NCBI GenBank assembly: GCA_903929795.1
Contig: CAIYWC010000029.1
Coordinates: 1-57,390 of the forward strand
Length of the DNA stretch: 57,390 bases
Origin: an uncultured Myxococcales bacterium
GTDB lineage: Bacteria; Myxococcota_A; UBA9042
Reading direction: 5' to 3'
Below the pieces are notes generated by a model. It was given only the letters and a program-made list of their open reading frames with translations, was not told where the DNA came from and searched no databases. Within the stretch, counting starts at the first letter, position 1. Each line of letters opens with the position of its first letter. A program made the position numbers and the translations under genes. Of this stretch, positions 26,138 through 37,887 are shown piece after piece.

Positions 26138-27424
26138 TCAGGCCAGCTCCGACCGCGGCATGCGCAGGCTCAGCCCCATAGCGACCAACGCGAGCGCACT
26201 CGCGCCCGCGGCGATGAGCAAGCTGATCTCCTCGGTGTCCAATTCGCCGTGCATCAGGCCGCCCGGTAGCTCCTGGTGCAGCAGCAGGATCATCAGCGAG
26301 CCGACGATGTAGCCCACCGAGTACATGCTGCCCTCGACCCACGCCGCCACGCGGCCGCGCAGGTGTGCTGGCGTGCGCACGAGGTACGCGCTGACCGCCG
26401 GGCTCTCCACGGCGCCGGCGACGACGAGGAAGGTGCTGACGCCGATCGCCATGATCTCGCCGGGCCAGATGGCGACGGCGCCCAGCGCGATGAGCAGGGA
26501 AATCGGCGTCACGATGAATACGCGGCGAAAGCCCAGGCGCCGCACCAGGTAAGCCGGCATGACCGAGCCCGCCGTCGCCGCGACCGCGCAAATCAGCATG
26601 CGGTATTCGCCGTAGGGCGCCTGCAGCTCAGCCATTTCGCCCGCCGACCAGATGTTGGACTTGCCGTACATCGCCTGGATGACGTGGTGCGCGACCGCGG
26701 TCTCCGCAATGCCGTTGGTCAGCAGCAGCAGGGCGACGCCTCGCAGCACCGGCGAGTGCAAAAGGTACCGGAGCGGCGAGTCGGTGTGCTGCGACGCCTC
26801 GGCGGGATCGTCCGGCGTCGGCTCCGGGTCCGCCAGCGAGACGTGCCGCAAGGCGCGGACCCGCCGCAGCGCCAGCGCCGCGCCGACCAAGCTGAGGCCA
26901 CCGATCGCGATCATCGGGTCCGCGGCAACGTGCGACAGGCCGGCCCAGATGGCGAACGCGCCGCCGATGAACGAGCCGGCGTAGCTGAGCGAGTTGATCG
27001 GGCCAAACCAGGTGATGGCTTCGTCGTCGGTCATCATGTCGCGGGCCAGCGCCCAGACCGTTAGCGGCACCAGGCGGCTCTCCACGCTGTTGACCGAATA
27101 GAGCACGGCGTAGCAGGTGGCCGCCGCGACGCCGTATGCACGCAGCGCCCAAATCGCGACGTAGGCCAGGCCGAAGACGCCGAGCAGCGCAATCGCCAGA
27201 CGGCGGCGCGGCGCGCGGTCGATGATGAGGCCCAAGCCGAGCGCGCAGACGACGGCGATGATGGCGTCCAGCACCCACAGGCCCAGCAACGGGTCGACGC
27301 CGGCATCCGAGACCACGCCGCTGGTGCCGATGATGCCGGCGAGCTCCTGCATCAGCGCCGAGCAGGTGAGCACCGCGGCGATGGCAAAAGCGCGTTTGCG
27401 GACGCTGGGAATGCCTTTGGTCAC
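26138..27424 (-). CDS. Major-facilitator-superfamily transporter
   Basis: 428 residues from a GTG start, with about 12 predicted membrane helices in two halves joined by a charged loop (about 185-215). Loop 2-3 has an MFS-like basic stretch (IIDRAPRRRLAIALLG). Helices of the second half include VAHHVIQAMYGKSNIW and the loop after helix 8 carries YLVRRLGFRRVF. The substrate cannot be named; efflux is as likely as uptake. It ends 3 bp from the convergent FHA activator and lies downstream of rpoD on the same strand with a 168-bp gap, so it probably has its own promoter. Confidence 0.82.
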   Translation of the reverse strand: MTKGIPSVRKRAFAIAAVLTCSALMQELAGIIGTSGVVSDAGVDPLLGLWVLDAIIAVVCALGLGLIIDRAPRRRLAIALLGVFGLAYVAIWALRAYGVAAATCYAVLYSVNSVESRLVPLTVWALARDMMTDDEAITWFGPINSLSYAGSFIGGAFAIWAGLSHVAADPMIAIGGLSLVGAALALRRVRALRHVSLADPEPTPDDPAEASQHTDSPLRYLLHSPVLRGVALLLLTNGIAETAVAHHVIQAMYGKSNIWSAGEMAELQAPYGEYRMLICAVAATAGSVMPAYLVRRLGFRRVFIVTPISLLIALGAVAIWPGEIMAIGVSTFLVVAGAVESPAVSAYLVRTPAHLRGRVAAWVEGSMYSVGYIVGSLMILLLHQELPGGLMHGELDTEEISLLIAAGASALALVAMGLSLRMPRSELA

Positions 27425-27592
27425 GGAGTCTTATCCGCCGCGTTGGTCGCAGCACTGCCCAGTGGATGCGGCGCGGTTTGTGAGCTTCGACAACACGTCA
27501 TGGCGTCCTTGGACCGGGAAATTCCGGCCCATTGCGAGGGCAAGCGTGCGGTTGCACAGCGAGCGGGTCAAGTTGGCGCTGTGTACGTGCCG

Positions 27593-30319
<2,727 letters not shown>

Positions 30320-30366
30320 AAAAACCCCTGATGCTTGCGATGCACAATCCAAAAAACCGGTATGCC

Positions 30367-32295
30367 CTATAGGCCCGAGGCGGCTGCGACGGCTTGTCGC
30401 GCGCCCGCCTTGGCAAATTCCTGCAGCCGCTTGTCCACGTCGCTTTTGCGGGCCTGCAGCGCGACCAACTGCTCCAGCGCCAGCCCGCGCTGTTTCATCT
30501 GCTGCGTCAGGTCGTCGCGTTCGCTCTTGAGCGCGCGTTCCTGCAGCCGCCACGTCACCTGGATCAGCCAGCCCTGGGCCTGGTCAGGCTTGCACAGCGG
30601 CGCTTCCACCAGCAGGCGCAGAATCAGCCGGCGCGCGCGGCCATCGGGCAGCGCCTGGGTCCAATCCGTCACAGTGTCGGTGTCGACCTCGCGCTCGCGG
30701 GCGATCGCGCACAGGTCCCGCAGCGCCAGCCGCACGCCCGCGTGCGCCAGCAAATCCAGGGCGCCGTACTGCGCAGCCTGACCGCACAGCGCCGGGTACC
30801 AGACGAGCACCGCGCACAAATCCTGTTCCAGCTTGTCCACTTCCGGCTCACCAAAAGTCGGATCCGGCCGCGCTTGCTGCGGCGCCTCGATCTTGGGCGG
30901 CAACGGCACCAGGCGCTGCAGGTAGCGGTCAAAAGTCGCGCGGTGCGGCTCGATCGCGCCCTTGGTCAGCTGCGCCTGCAGGTAGTTGCGCGCCATGTCG
31001 CGGCTGATGCCGTCCGGAATCGCCGTCAGCAGCGGCCCAGCCTTTTGTAAAATCAGGGAGTTGGCCTGCAGCGAGTGGTCCGACTCGCCGACCAGCGCGT
31101 CGATGTAGCCGTCGATCAGCGGCGGCGCCTTGTCCAGCAGCGCGCGGAACGCGTCCTGGCCGAATTTGCGCACAAAGCTGTCCGGATCCTCGCCCTGCGG
31201 CAGCACCACGTAGCTGCCTTCCAGCCCGGCGCCGACGACGACCGGCACGGCCTTCATCGCCGCCTTGCGCCCAGCGGTATCGCCGTCAAAAACCAGCGCC
31301 ACGCGATCGGCAAACCGCTTGATTTCCTTGGCCTGTGCGTCCGTCAGCGCCGTGCCCATCGCGCAGACGGCGTTGTCGAACCCGGCCTGCGCCAACGTGA
31401 TCACGTCCAGATTGCCTTCCACCACGATCGCGGTGCGCGTTCGGCGGATCGCCTCTCGGGCTTGCCACAGGCCAAAAACGCAGTCGCCTTTCTTGTAAAA
31501 GTGCTTGAAACGACTACTGTCTTCCTCGCTGTCCAGGGTGATTTCGCTGGAGTTGATGTATTTCGCAACTTCCTTGTCGCCGGTCAGGTCCCGGCCGCCA
31601 AAGCCGACGAGATCGCCGGCCGCCGTGTAAATCGGGAACATGAGGCGGTCGCGAAAGCGGTCGTACGTGCCGCCCTTGTCGCCAATCTTGGCCAAGCCGA
31701 TGGCGATGATGTCGTCGCGGCCAAAGCCATGGCGCGTCAGGTGGTCGAGCAAATCCGTCCAGCCGATGCCCGACGCGCCGAGGCCGAAGCGCTCGATGGT
31801 CGCCGCGGTGAGGCCGCGTTTCTCGGCGTATTCGCGGGCTTTTAGTCCCTCCGGCAGCTGCAGCCGGCTGCGAAACCACGCCTGCGCGGCGCGGTCCAAC
31901 TCCAGCATCCGCCCGCGCGCCGACTTGGCTTCCGCCCGCCGCGCGCTGTCTTCCGGCCGTTCCGCCACGCGTTCCAGGGTGATGCCGACGCGTTCCGCAA
32001 GCATTTCAACGGCTTCCACAAAGTTTAGGCCGCGCGTTTCCTGGACGAACCGGATGACGTCGCCGCCGGCGCCGCAGCCGTAGCAGTGGTAGAGCTTGAG
32101 GCCTGGACTGACGTGAAAACTTGGCGTTTTTTCGGCGTGGAACGGGCAGCAGCCTTTGAAGCTCGCGCCGGCTTTTTTCAGCTCGACCACTTCGCGCACG
32201 ACTGCCAGCATGTCCGTCTGCGCGACGACGCTGCGCACGGCCTGCAGCGGAATGCGTCCGTGATCGCCTTTGCGTCCTTGATCCGTGCCGTACAT
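30367..32295 (-). CDS. dnaG: DNA primase
   Basis: 642 residues. Synthesises RNA primers at the replication fork. The N-terminal CHC2 zinc finger has C50, H53, C71 and C74 ([25 protein letters not shown]). The TOPRIM catalytic domain has [11 protein letters not shown] (Glu) and [12 protein letters not shown] (Asp-x-Asp). A C-terminal helical region, which binds DnaB in other bacteria, follows. ATG at 32295 with GAGG upstream. A strong promoter lies about 150 nt upstream on the same strand and should drive both dnaG and rpoD. Confidence 0.97.
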   Translation of the reverse strand: MYGTDQGRKGDHGRIPLQAVRSVVAQTDMLAVVREVVELKKAGASFKGCCPFHAEKTPSFHVSPGLKLYHCYGCGAGGDVIRFVQETRGLNFVEAVEMLAERVGITLERVAERPEDSARRAEAKSARGRMLELDRAAQAWFRSRLQLPEGLKAREYAEKRGLTAATIERFGLGASGIGWTDLLDHLTRHGFGRDDIIAIGLAKIGDKGGTYDRFRDRLMFPIYTAAGDLVGFGGRDLTGDKEVAKYINSSEITLDSEEDSSRFKHFYKKGDCVFGLWQAREAIRRTRTAIVVEGNLDVITLAQAGFDNAVCAMGTALTDAQAKEIKRFADRVALVFDGDTAGRKAAMKAVPVVVGAGLEGSYVVLPQGEDPDSFVRKFGQDAFRALLDKAPPLIDGYIDALVGESDHSLQANSLILQKAGPLLTAIPDGISRDMARNYLQAQLTKGAIEPHRATFDRYLQRLVPLPPKIEAPQQARPDPTFGEPEVDKLEQDLCAVLVWYPALCGQAAQYGALDLLAHAGVRLALRDLCAIAREREVDTDTVTDWTQALPDGRARRLILRLLVEAPLCKPDQAQGWLIQVTWRLQERALKSERDDLTQQMKQRGLALEQLVALQARKSDVDKRLQEFAKAGARQAVAAASGL

Positions 32296-32437
32296 GCAGG
32301 CCTATCCTCACGAAAACAAAGCGAAAAACGTGTCCGGGCGCGGGCGTCGCGGGAACCCTGCCGTCCTGACTACCCGGAGCCGCACTCGCCGCCGCCATGG
32401 GTTCGCCAGCAGCCAAGGCCGGGCCAGCGAACGCTCC

Positions 32438-32465
32438 ATTCTACTCGCGAGTCACATTCTGTCAA
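32438..32465 (-). promoter_or_regulatory. sigma70 promoter of dnaG-rpoD
   Basis: Consensus TTGACA (32460-32465), 16-bp spacer and TAGAAT (32438-32443) on the minus strand. This is the best sigma70-type match seen in the window, fitting a housekeeping operon. The leader would be about 137 nt. Confidence 0.7.
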
Positions 32466-32527
32466 GGGCGCGACGGGCCGGTTGATTTGGTCAAAATGAG
32501 TTGTTTCAAGTAGTTGCATGTTCTGGC

Positions 32528-32561
32528 TTGTCAAGAGGCCGGCACAAGTTTGTCAAGAGGC
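32528..32561. repeat. Two 12-bp direct repeats, 22 bp apart
   Basis: TTGTCAAGAGGC at 32528-32539 and again at 32550-32561, start to start 22 bp (two helical turns). A partial third copy, TGTCAAGGGC, lies at 32460-32469 and contains the dnaG -35. Read on the minus strand, each supplies CTTGACA, so they may be extra -35 elements or a regulator's paired site. Confidence 0.55.
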
Positions 32562-32581
32562 GCGATCTCCCCGGCGGGCGT

Positions 32582-32609
32582 TTGCCACCCCCGGCAGCCA
32601 TGCTAGACT
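32582..32609 (+). promoter_or_regulatory. Probable promoter of the GT39-like gene and following operon
   Basis: TTGCCA (32582-32587), 16-bp spacer ending in TGC, and TAGACT (32604-32609): a -10 with TGn extension. The leader would be about 34 nt before the GTG at 32650. Confidence 0.5.
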
Positions 32610-32649
32610 TCAGCCCCTTTTGCGCGCCCCGCGCCAGAACGAGCCAACC

Positions 32650-35600
32650 GTGTCCGACCAAACGCTATTTTCCAGGGCAGCCGCAGCCGATCGTCATTGG
32701 TGGTGGCTGACACCGTTGTTGCTTTCTGCTCTCATTCTGCCCGGTTTGGGCGCGGCGGGCTTGCTCGATCCGTGGGAAATGGACCGAGCCGCCGTCGCGC
32801 GCAAGATGGCGGCGGCGCCGACCGTGCTGGTCGTGGAGCCGGGCAACGGCCCCCTCCTGGATGCGCTCAGCAAACAGACCGCCGGCCGCTACGCGCTCGC
32901 GCACCCGTTTGACCAAAAAGACGCCTCGGCGGGCACTGCCCTGCAGCTGGCAGTTTCGCGCACGGCGCGCCAAGTGGCGCACGCGGTCGTCGTGGATCTG
33001 GACGGCCTGACGGCGGGCGCGGACGACAAACAGCTCAAGGGGATCGTCGGGCAACTGGCGACAATTGAAACACAAAACCGCAGCACGGCGGTCATCCTGG
33101 TCTCCGCCCACAGCGACCTCAACCGCGTGCGCTGGCCGCTGGCGCTTGCCCGCGCACACCAACTCGCGGACACGCTGCGGCCGACGGTTTTCCACGTGCT
33201 GTTTGAGCCGGACAGCCAGGAAATCTTGCTGGCGCCGCTGTTTCTCCAGACCGTCGAGGTCGTCGCGCCGGACAAGGCGCAGGCGGCGCTGGATGCCCGG
33301 TGTCCGTCGCCGCTGGCGATGCCGGCGTTCAAGCAGGATTCCGTGTCGGTGCCCGCGCCGTGGCTCGATTCGTTCCTGGCAGCGCTGGCGGTAAAAGCTT
33401 TTGGTGTCAACGAGTTTGCGGTGCGGCTGCCGGCCGCGCTGCTGGCGATTCTTGTCGGCTGGGCGCTGGTGCTGACGCTGCGGCGGCTGTGGCGACCGCG
33501 GACCGGCTGGCTGGCGCTGGCGGTGTACGCGACCCTGCCGATGACCTGGGGCCTGGCGCGCGCGCTGACGCTGCAGGCGACCGAGTCGGCGGGGCTGGCG
33601 CTCTTCGCGTTTGGCCTCGCCCTGGGCGCCCAGCGCGCGTGGCGCGCATGGCCACTGCTGGTCGTCGCCGGCCTGGGTCTGCTCGCCGGTGGCGCCGGCA
33701 TGGGCGGCCTGGGCACGGCGTGCGTGGTCGTCCTCGGCGCGATCCTGGCGACCGGGCAGTTCCGCGGCGCGCTTGGCGTCACTGCCCTGGTGACGGTTGC
33801 TGCGACCGCATTGCTGGCCGCGCTTGTCTACCGCGGCGACCCGGAGAGCTTGCTGTTGCGTAGCTTTCGCCTGACGTCCTGGCCCTTTGGCGGCGGTCCG
33901 GATCTGGTCCACCGCGATTTCGCCTGGGTCATCGGTCAAGTCGGCTTTGGCCTGTATCCGTGGAGCGCGATCGCCGTACTTGGCGCAGGCAAGCTGCTGG
34001 CGGACGATGAAGAAGGCGCGGACCGCCAGCACGCCCGCGCGGTCCTGCTCATCGCGTTGGTCGCGAGTCTGGTGGTCAATGCCTTGCTGATCCATAACTT
34101 CGGCCACTTTGTCGCGCCGGCTGGCCCGCTGGCGGCAGCTGCGGCGGCGGTGCTGCTGGAAGCGCTGCTGGCTGGCACGGTGGCGGGCCGCACCGTGGCG
34201 ATCTTCGCGGTCCTGGCGACGCTGCTTTTGCACCGCGAGATCGGCAAGGGCGCGGAAGCTGTGGTGCGTTTTGTCGTGTTCGATCCGCCGTTTTCCGGCG
34301 GTACCGGCAGCCATCCGTGGCCGGCGGAGCTGGACATGCCGCGCGGGCTGCGGGCGCTGGCGCTGCTGTGCGTGATGGCGTTTGCCCTGGGCGCGGCGCG
34401 TCCGGCGGAGACGATCCGCAACGCCGCGCAGAAGTTGCGAACCCCGATCGGCGCGGCGTGGGCTTTCGGCACGATCTTCATCCTCTGGGCGCTGGACGGC
34501 ATCATCTCGCTGGGCACCAAGCTGGACGTCATGCTCAAGACGCTCGCGACGACCTGGAACTACGCGTACGACCGCATCTGGGTCACGATCCTCGGCATCC
34601 GGCCGGAGGTGATCGCGGGCGCCGTGCTGTTTTTTGCCCTGCTGGTGTACGCGATTCTCGCCAGCGTCGGTCCGCGCGCATTCAACCGCGTGACGAACCT
34701 GCCGCTGCGGCTGGCGCGGCCATTCGCGTCGCCGGTGCTCTCGCTGTCCTTGGCGACCGTCGGCGCGGCCGCGGTGCTGCTGGGCGGCATGGCGCGGCTG
34801 CAGGAGACGGCGCACGTCAGCATCGGCGCGGCGCTGGTGGTTGGCCTGCAGTCGCTGGCCTTCCTGATGCCGCTGGTCGGCCTGGTCAAGGGTGTCGTGC
34901 TGCGCGCGCTGGTCAAGCCCGGCGGCTTCCTGGATCCGGACGGCGTGGATGACATGCTCCAGCCGCTGGCCGCCGGCCTGACGCGCGCGCCGCTGCTGAT
35001 CTTCGGCTTCGTCGCGCTCTGGGCGATCGCCGGTCTGGGAATCGGCGCGGCACAAGCGTCATGCACGTGGAACTGGCCGTATTTGCTAGGGATGTGGCTG
35101 CTGGCGATCGCGACCTTGCTTGTCGTGCTCGGCACCGCGCAGCAGCGGCCGGGCGGCTACGGCTACCCCTTGGCGACGATTGGCGTGACGGTTTTTTTCA
35201 CGGTCATGGGCCCAATGGGCGCGCGGTACCTGGACGAGACCGTGCAGGCGGCGGTCAAAGGTCAGGAGCACGCGGCGCTGCTGGACGGCATCAAGTACCT
35301 GGCGCATGTGGCGGTGACGGCGCCGGACACGGGCGGGCTGATCGCGGTGGCGCTCGCCGTGCTGATCAACCGGCTGGCGGCGCACAAGCCGCTGGCGGCG
35401 TGGCTGGTGCGCCAGAGCCTGATCGGCGTGGACAAGCTGGAGCAGCCGCGGTTCGCCGCGTTGGCGCTGGTGCTGGCCGGCACGGTGTTCACCGCCGGCT
35501 ACAGCTGGTCGCTCCTGCCGGGGTTGTCGGTGCACTATTCGCAAAAGCACCTGCTGACGCGCATCGCCGAGGCGGAAGGCCAAACGCGGGATCCCACCGG

Positions 35601-36744
35601 CTTGCCGCGCACGTTCACGCACGGTTCGGCCAAGACCGGCGGCGAGAGCAATTTTTACACGGCGTCCATGCCGCAGATCGACGACCGGCAAGCGGTGCTG
35701 GCGCTGCTGGCCGATCACAACGTTGCGGTGCGGCTGGCGGACAACCAGGAGGGCGGGCTGTCCGGGCCGCTGGGCCTGGCCGGCTGGTCGGCGCTTGTCG
35801 ACGCGAACCACGACGGCAAGCGCGACGCGCCGGGCTGGTTCGGCGTCGCGCACCAGATCCAGGGCACGCGGGTGACGGTGCCGCACGCCGGCTGGCAGCC
35901 GTCGCAGTGGCAGGGCGCGCAGTTCACGGGGCCCAGCGGTTCGCCCCTGCAGGTTGCGGACAACGGCGCCGATTGGCTGACGCTGAACGCGCCGGCGGAG
36001 CTGACTGCCGACGATCCGGTCAAGGGCGCGTTTTCACTGGATAAATTGGTGGGTGTCGCGGGCTCGAGCCTGTACTCCGCGCCGCAGCCGCTGCAGCGGT
36101 TCGTTGTGATTCCCAAGGACGCGTTCTCGGAGATCAACCACGCGTTTCGCGAGGCTTATGGCAAGCATATCGCGGTCATCGACGCCGCGTCGTCCCGCCT
36201 GGTGCTGACGGCGAACCACCTGGACGCGGGCCAGACCGACCAGAATTGGCTGAAGAAGGCGCTGCTGACCCAAGCGGAATTTGACGCAACGCCGGGAGTC
36301 AAGAAGGTTTTCGCCAACTTTGACAACAGCATCCACCTGATTGGCTTCAAGATGGCTGAGTATTCGGTGCAGCGCTCCAGCAAATACAAAATGACGCTGT
36401 ATTGGAAAGTCGTGAAGCCGACGGCGACGTCATGGAAGCTGTTCATGCACCCGCATCCGCTGAACCTGGACCGCTGGCCGCTGACGGATCCGGATCAGAG
36501 CGAGGACGAAAACAAGCCGTGCGGCGGCTGTTTTGCCACAAATCACTGGATGCAAGGCGACATTATCGCCGACAGTTTCGAGCAGGAAGTCGCGCTGGGC
36601 ACGCAGTCCGGGCCCAACGACATCATCCTGGGCTGGTACAATCCTTCCAGCGAAGCGCGCATGCCGCTGCTGGCCGCCAGCGGTCAGGGGGTCACCAAGC
36701 ATGGCGACAACCGCGTGACCATCGGCCAAATTCAGGTCCGCTAG
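32650..36744 (+). CDS. Very large GT39/ArnT-like membrane glycosyltransferase
   Basis: 1364 residues from a GTG. After the first helix comes GLLDPWEMDRAAVARKM (D40, E43), equivalent to the catalytic D-E-x-x-Y loop of ArnT/PMT enzymes. An inserted soluble stretch of about 170 residues then precedes the family signature AVKAFGVNEFAVRLPAALLA. About 18-20 further membrane helices run to about residue 960. The last 390 residues are soluble and probably periplasmic, ending in a beta-rich domain with NYS-type and CGGC segments. GT-C enzymes of this family transfer sugars from polyprenyl-phosphate donors; here donor and acceptor are unknown. Double the length of ArnT. Heads an operon with mtnA, M16, selB and ogt. 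Confidence 0.75.
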   Translation: MSDQTLFSRAAAADRHWWWLTPLLLSALILPGLGAAGLLDPWEMDRAAVARKMAAAPTVLVVEPGNGPLLDALSKQTAGRYALAHPFDQKDASAGTALQLAVSRTARQVAHAVVVDLDGLTAGADDKQLKGIVGQLATIETQNRSTAVILVSAHSDLNRVRWPLALARAHQLADTLRPTVFHVLFEPDSQEILLAPLFLQTVEVVAPDKAQAALDARCPSPLAMPAFKQDSVSVPAPWLDSFLAALAVKAFGVNEFAVRLPAALLAILVGWALVLTLRRLWRPRTGWLALAVYATLPMTWGLARALTLQATESAGLALFAFGLALGAQRAWRAWPLLVVAGLGLLAGGAGMGGLGTACVVVLGAILATGQFRGALGVTALVTVAATALLAALVYRGDPESLLLRSFRLTSWPFGGGPDLVHRDFAWVIGQVGFGLYPWSAIAVLGAGKLLADDEEGADRQHARAVLLIALVASLVVNALLIHNFGHFVAPAGPLAAAAAAVLLEALLAGTVAGRTVAIFAVLATLLLHREIGKGAEAVVRFVVFDPPFSGGTGSHPWPAELDMPRGLRALALLCVMAFALGAARPAETIRNAAQKLRTPIGAAWAFGTIFILWALDGIISLGTKLDVMLKTLATTWNYAYDRIWVTILGIRPEVIAGAVLFFALLVYAILASVGPRAFNRVTNLPLRLARPFASPVLSLSLATVGAAAVLLGGMARLQETAHVSIGAALVVGLQSLAFLMPLVGLVKGVVLRALVKPGGFLDPDGVDDMLQPLAAGLTRAPLLIFGFVALWAIAGLGIGAAQASCTWNWPYLLGMWLLAIATLLVVLGTAQQRPGGYGYPLATIGVTVFFTVMGPMGARYLDETVQAAVKGQEHAALLDGIKYLAHVAVTAPDTGGLIAVALAVLINRLAAHKPLAAWLVRQSLIGVDKLEQPRFAALALVLAGTVFTAGYSWSLLPGLSVHYSQKHLLTRIAEAEGQTRDPTGLPRTFTHGSAKTGGESNFYTASMPQIDDRQAVLALLADHNVAVRLADNQEGGLSGPLGLAGWSALVDANHDGKRDAPGWFGVAHQIQGTRVTVPHAGWQPSQWQGAQFTGPSGSPLQVADNGADWLTLNAPAELTADDPVKGAFSLDKLVGVAGSSLYSAPQPLQRFVVIPKDAFSEINHAFREAYGKHIAVIDAASSRLVLTANHLDAGQTDQNWLKKALLTQAEFDATPGVKKVFANFDNSIHLIGFKMAEYSVQRSSKYKMTLYWKVVKPTATSWKLFMHPHPLNLDRWPLTDPDQSEDENKPCGGCFATNHWMQGDIIADSFEQEVALGTQSGPNDIILGWYNPSSEARMPLLAASGQGVTKHGDNRVTIGQIQVR

Positions 36745-36768
36745 TTTGACCAGTGTGTGGGTGCCGTC

Positions 36769-37869
36769 ATGGAATTCTCCAGTCATTTCCAAGCAGTGTC
36801 GTGGTCCGACCACGGGCCCGTCGTGCGTATCCTCGACCAGCGCGCGCTGCCGGGCGAGACCCTCTATCTGGACTGCCGCCAGCCCGACGAGGTGATGGAA
36901 GCGATCCGCACGCTGACTGTGCGCGGCGCGCCGGCGATTGGCGTGACGGCGGCGTATGGCATCGCCCAGGCCATGCAGCTGGCGGTGCGCACCAAGGACC
37001 TGCACACCAGCAGTTTTGACGCGATTTTTGCCGAGACGTGCAAGCATTTCGCGGCGACGCGGCCGACCGCGGTGAACCTGTTTTGGGCCATCAAGCGGCT
37101 GCAAGAAACGGCGGCGCGGGCGCACGTGCGTGGCGTGTTCGAGCGCGCGGCGCTGCTTGTGGAAGAAGCCAAGCGGATCCATGCGGAGGACATCGAGATG
37201 TGTCTGGCGATCGGCCGCCATGGCGCGGCGCTGATGCCGGATTCCGGCGGCGTGATCACGCATTGCAACACGGGCGGGCTGGCGACGGGCGGGCACGGCA
37301 CCGCGCTGGGCGTGATTCGGTCCGCGGTGGCGCAAGGCAAGCAGTTGCACGTGTGGATTGACGAGACGCGGCCGCTGCTGCAAGGCGCGCGGCTGACGGC
37401 GTGGGAATGCGCGCAGGACGGGCTGCCCGCGACGCTGATCACCGATAACATGGCGGCGCACGTGCTGAAGCTCGGCCACGCCAAAGTGGCGATCACCGGC
37501 GCGGATCGCATCGCGCGCAATGGCGATTCAGCCAACAAGATCGGCACGTATGGTCTGGCAATCTTGTGCAAATACCATAACATTCCGTTTTACATCGCGG
37601 CGCCAACCTCGACGGTCGACATCGGCTGCGACACCGGCGCGCACATCCCGATCGAAGAGCGCAAGGCCGAGGAAGTGACCCACCTGGGCGGGCACCGCGT
37701 GGCGGCTGCCGGCGTGGACGTCTTCAACCCGGCCTTTGACGTGGTGCCGCACGCGCTTATCGCCGGCATCATTACGGAACACGGCGTCGCATTGGCGCCT
37801 TTCGAGCCGGATCTGGTGGCGATGGTGGCCCGCGCCCGGGCCCATCACGCGCAAGTCGAGCCGGCCTAA
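36769..37869 (+). CDS. mtnA: S-methyl-5-thioribose-1-phosphate isomerase
   Basis: 366 residues from the ATG at 36769 (a GTG 12 nt earlier is possible). Converts methylthioribose-1-phosphate to methylthioribulose-1-phosphate in methionine salvage. TVRGAPAIGVTAAYG, THCNTGGLATGGHGTALGV with C166, and ITGADRIARNGDSANKIGTYG with D246 match the enzyme's catalytic Cys and Asp and separate it from eIF2B-like proteins. No other mtn genes are in the window, so the rest of the pathway lies elsewhere or a shortened route is used. Confidence 0.95.
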   Translation: MEFSSHFQAVSWSDHGPVVRILDQRALPGETLYLDCRQPDEVMEAIRTLTVRGAPAIGVTAAYGIAQAMQLAVRTKDLHTSSFDAIFAETCKHFAATRPTAVNLFWAIKRLQETAARAHVRGVFERAALLVEEAKRIHAEDIEMCLAIGRHGAALMPDSGGVITHCNTGGLATGGHGTALGVIRSAVAQGKQLHVWIDETRPLLQGARLTAWECAQDGLPATLITDNMAAHVLKLGHAKVAITGADRIARNGDSANKIGTYGLAILCKYHNIPFYIAAPTSTVDIGCDTGAHIPIEERKAEEVTHLGGHRVAAAGVDVFNPAFDVVPHALIAGIITEHGVALAPFEPDLVAMVARARAHHAQVEPA

Positions 37870-37887
37870 CGCCTGGCACTGGAACCT

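Larger units (their letters stand above)
32296..32649. other. Divergent intergenic region between dnaG and the GT39-like gene
   Basis: 354 bp without a credible gene. It carries the dnaG promoter (32438-32465), two direct repeats that add further TTGACA elements on the minus strand (32528-32561), and the promoter for the plus-strand gene (32582-32609). The 140 bp nearest dnaG show nothing I can assign. Confidence 0.7.

Noticed and set aside
27511..27530. 7-bp hairpin after rpoD as an intrinsic terminator
   Set aside because: The stem includes a G-U pair and no U-tract follows; it could end transcription only with Rho help.
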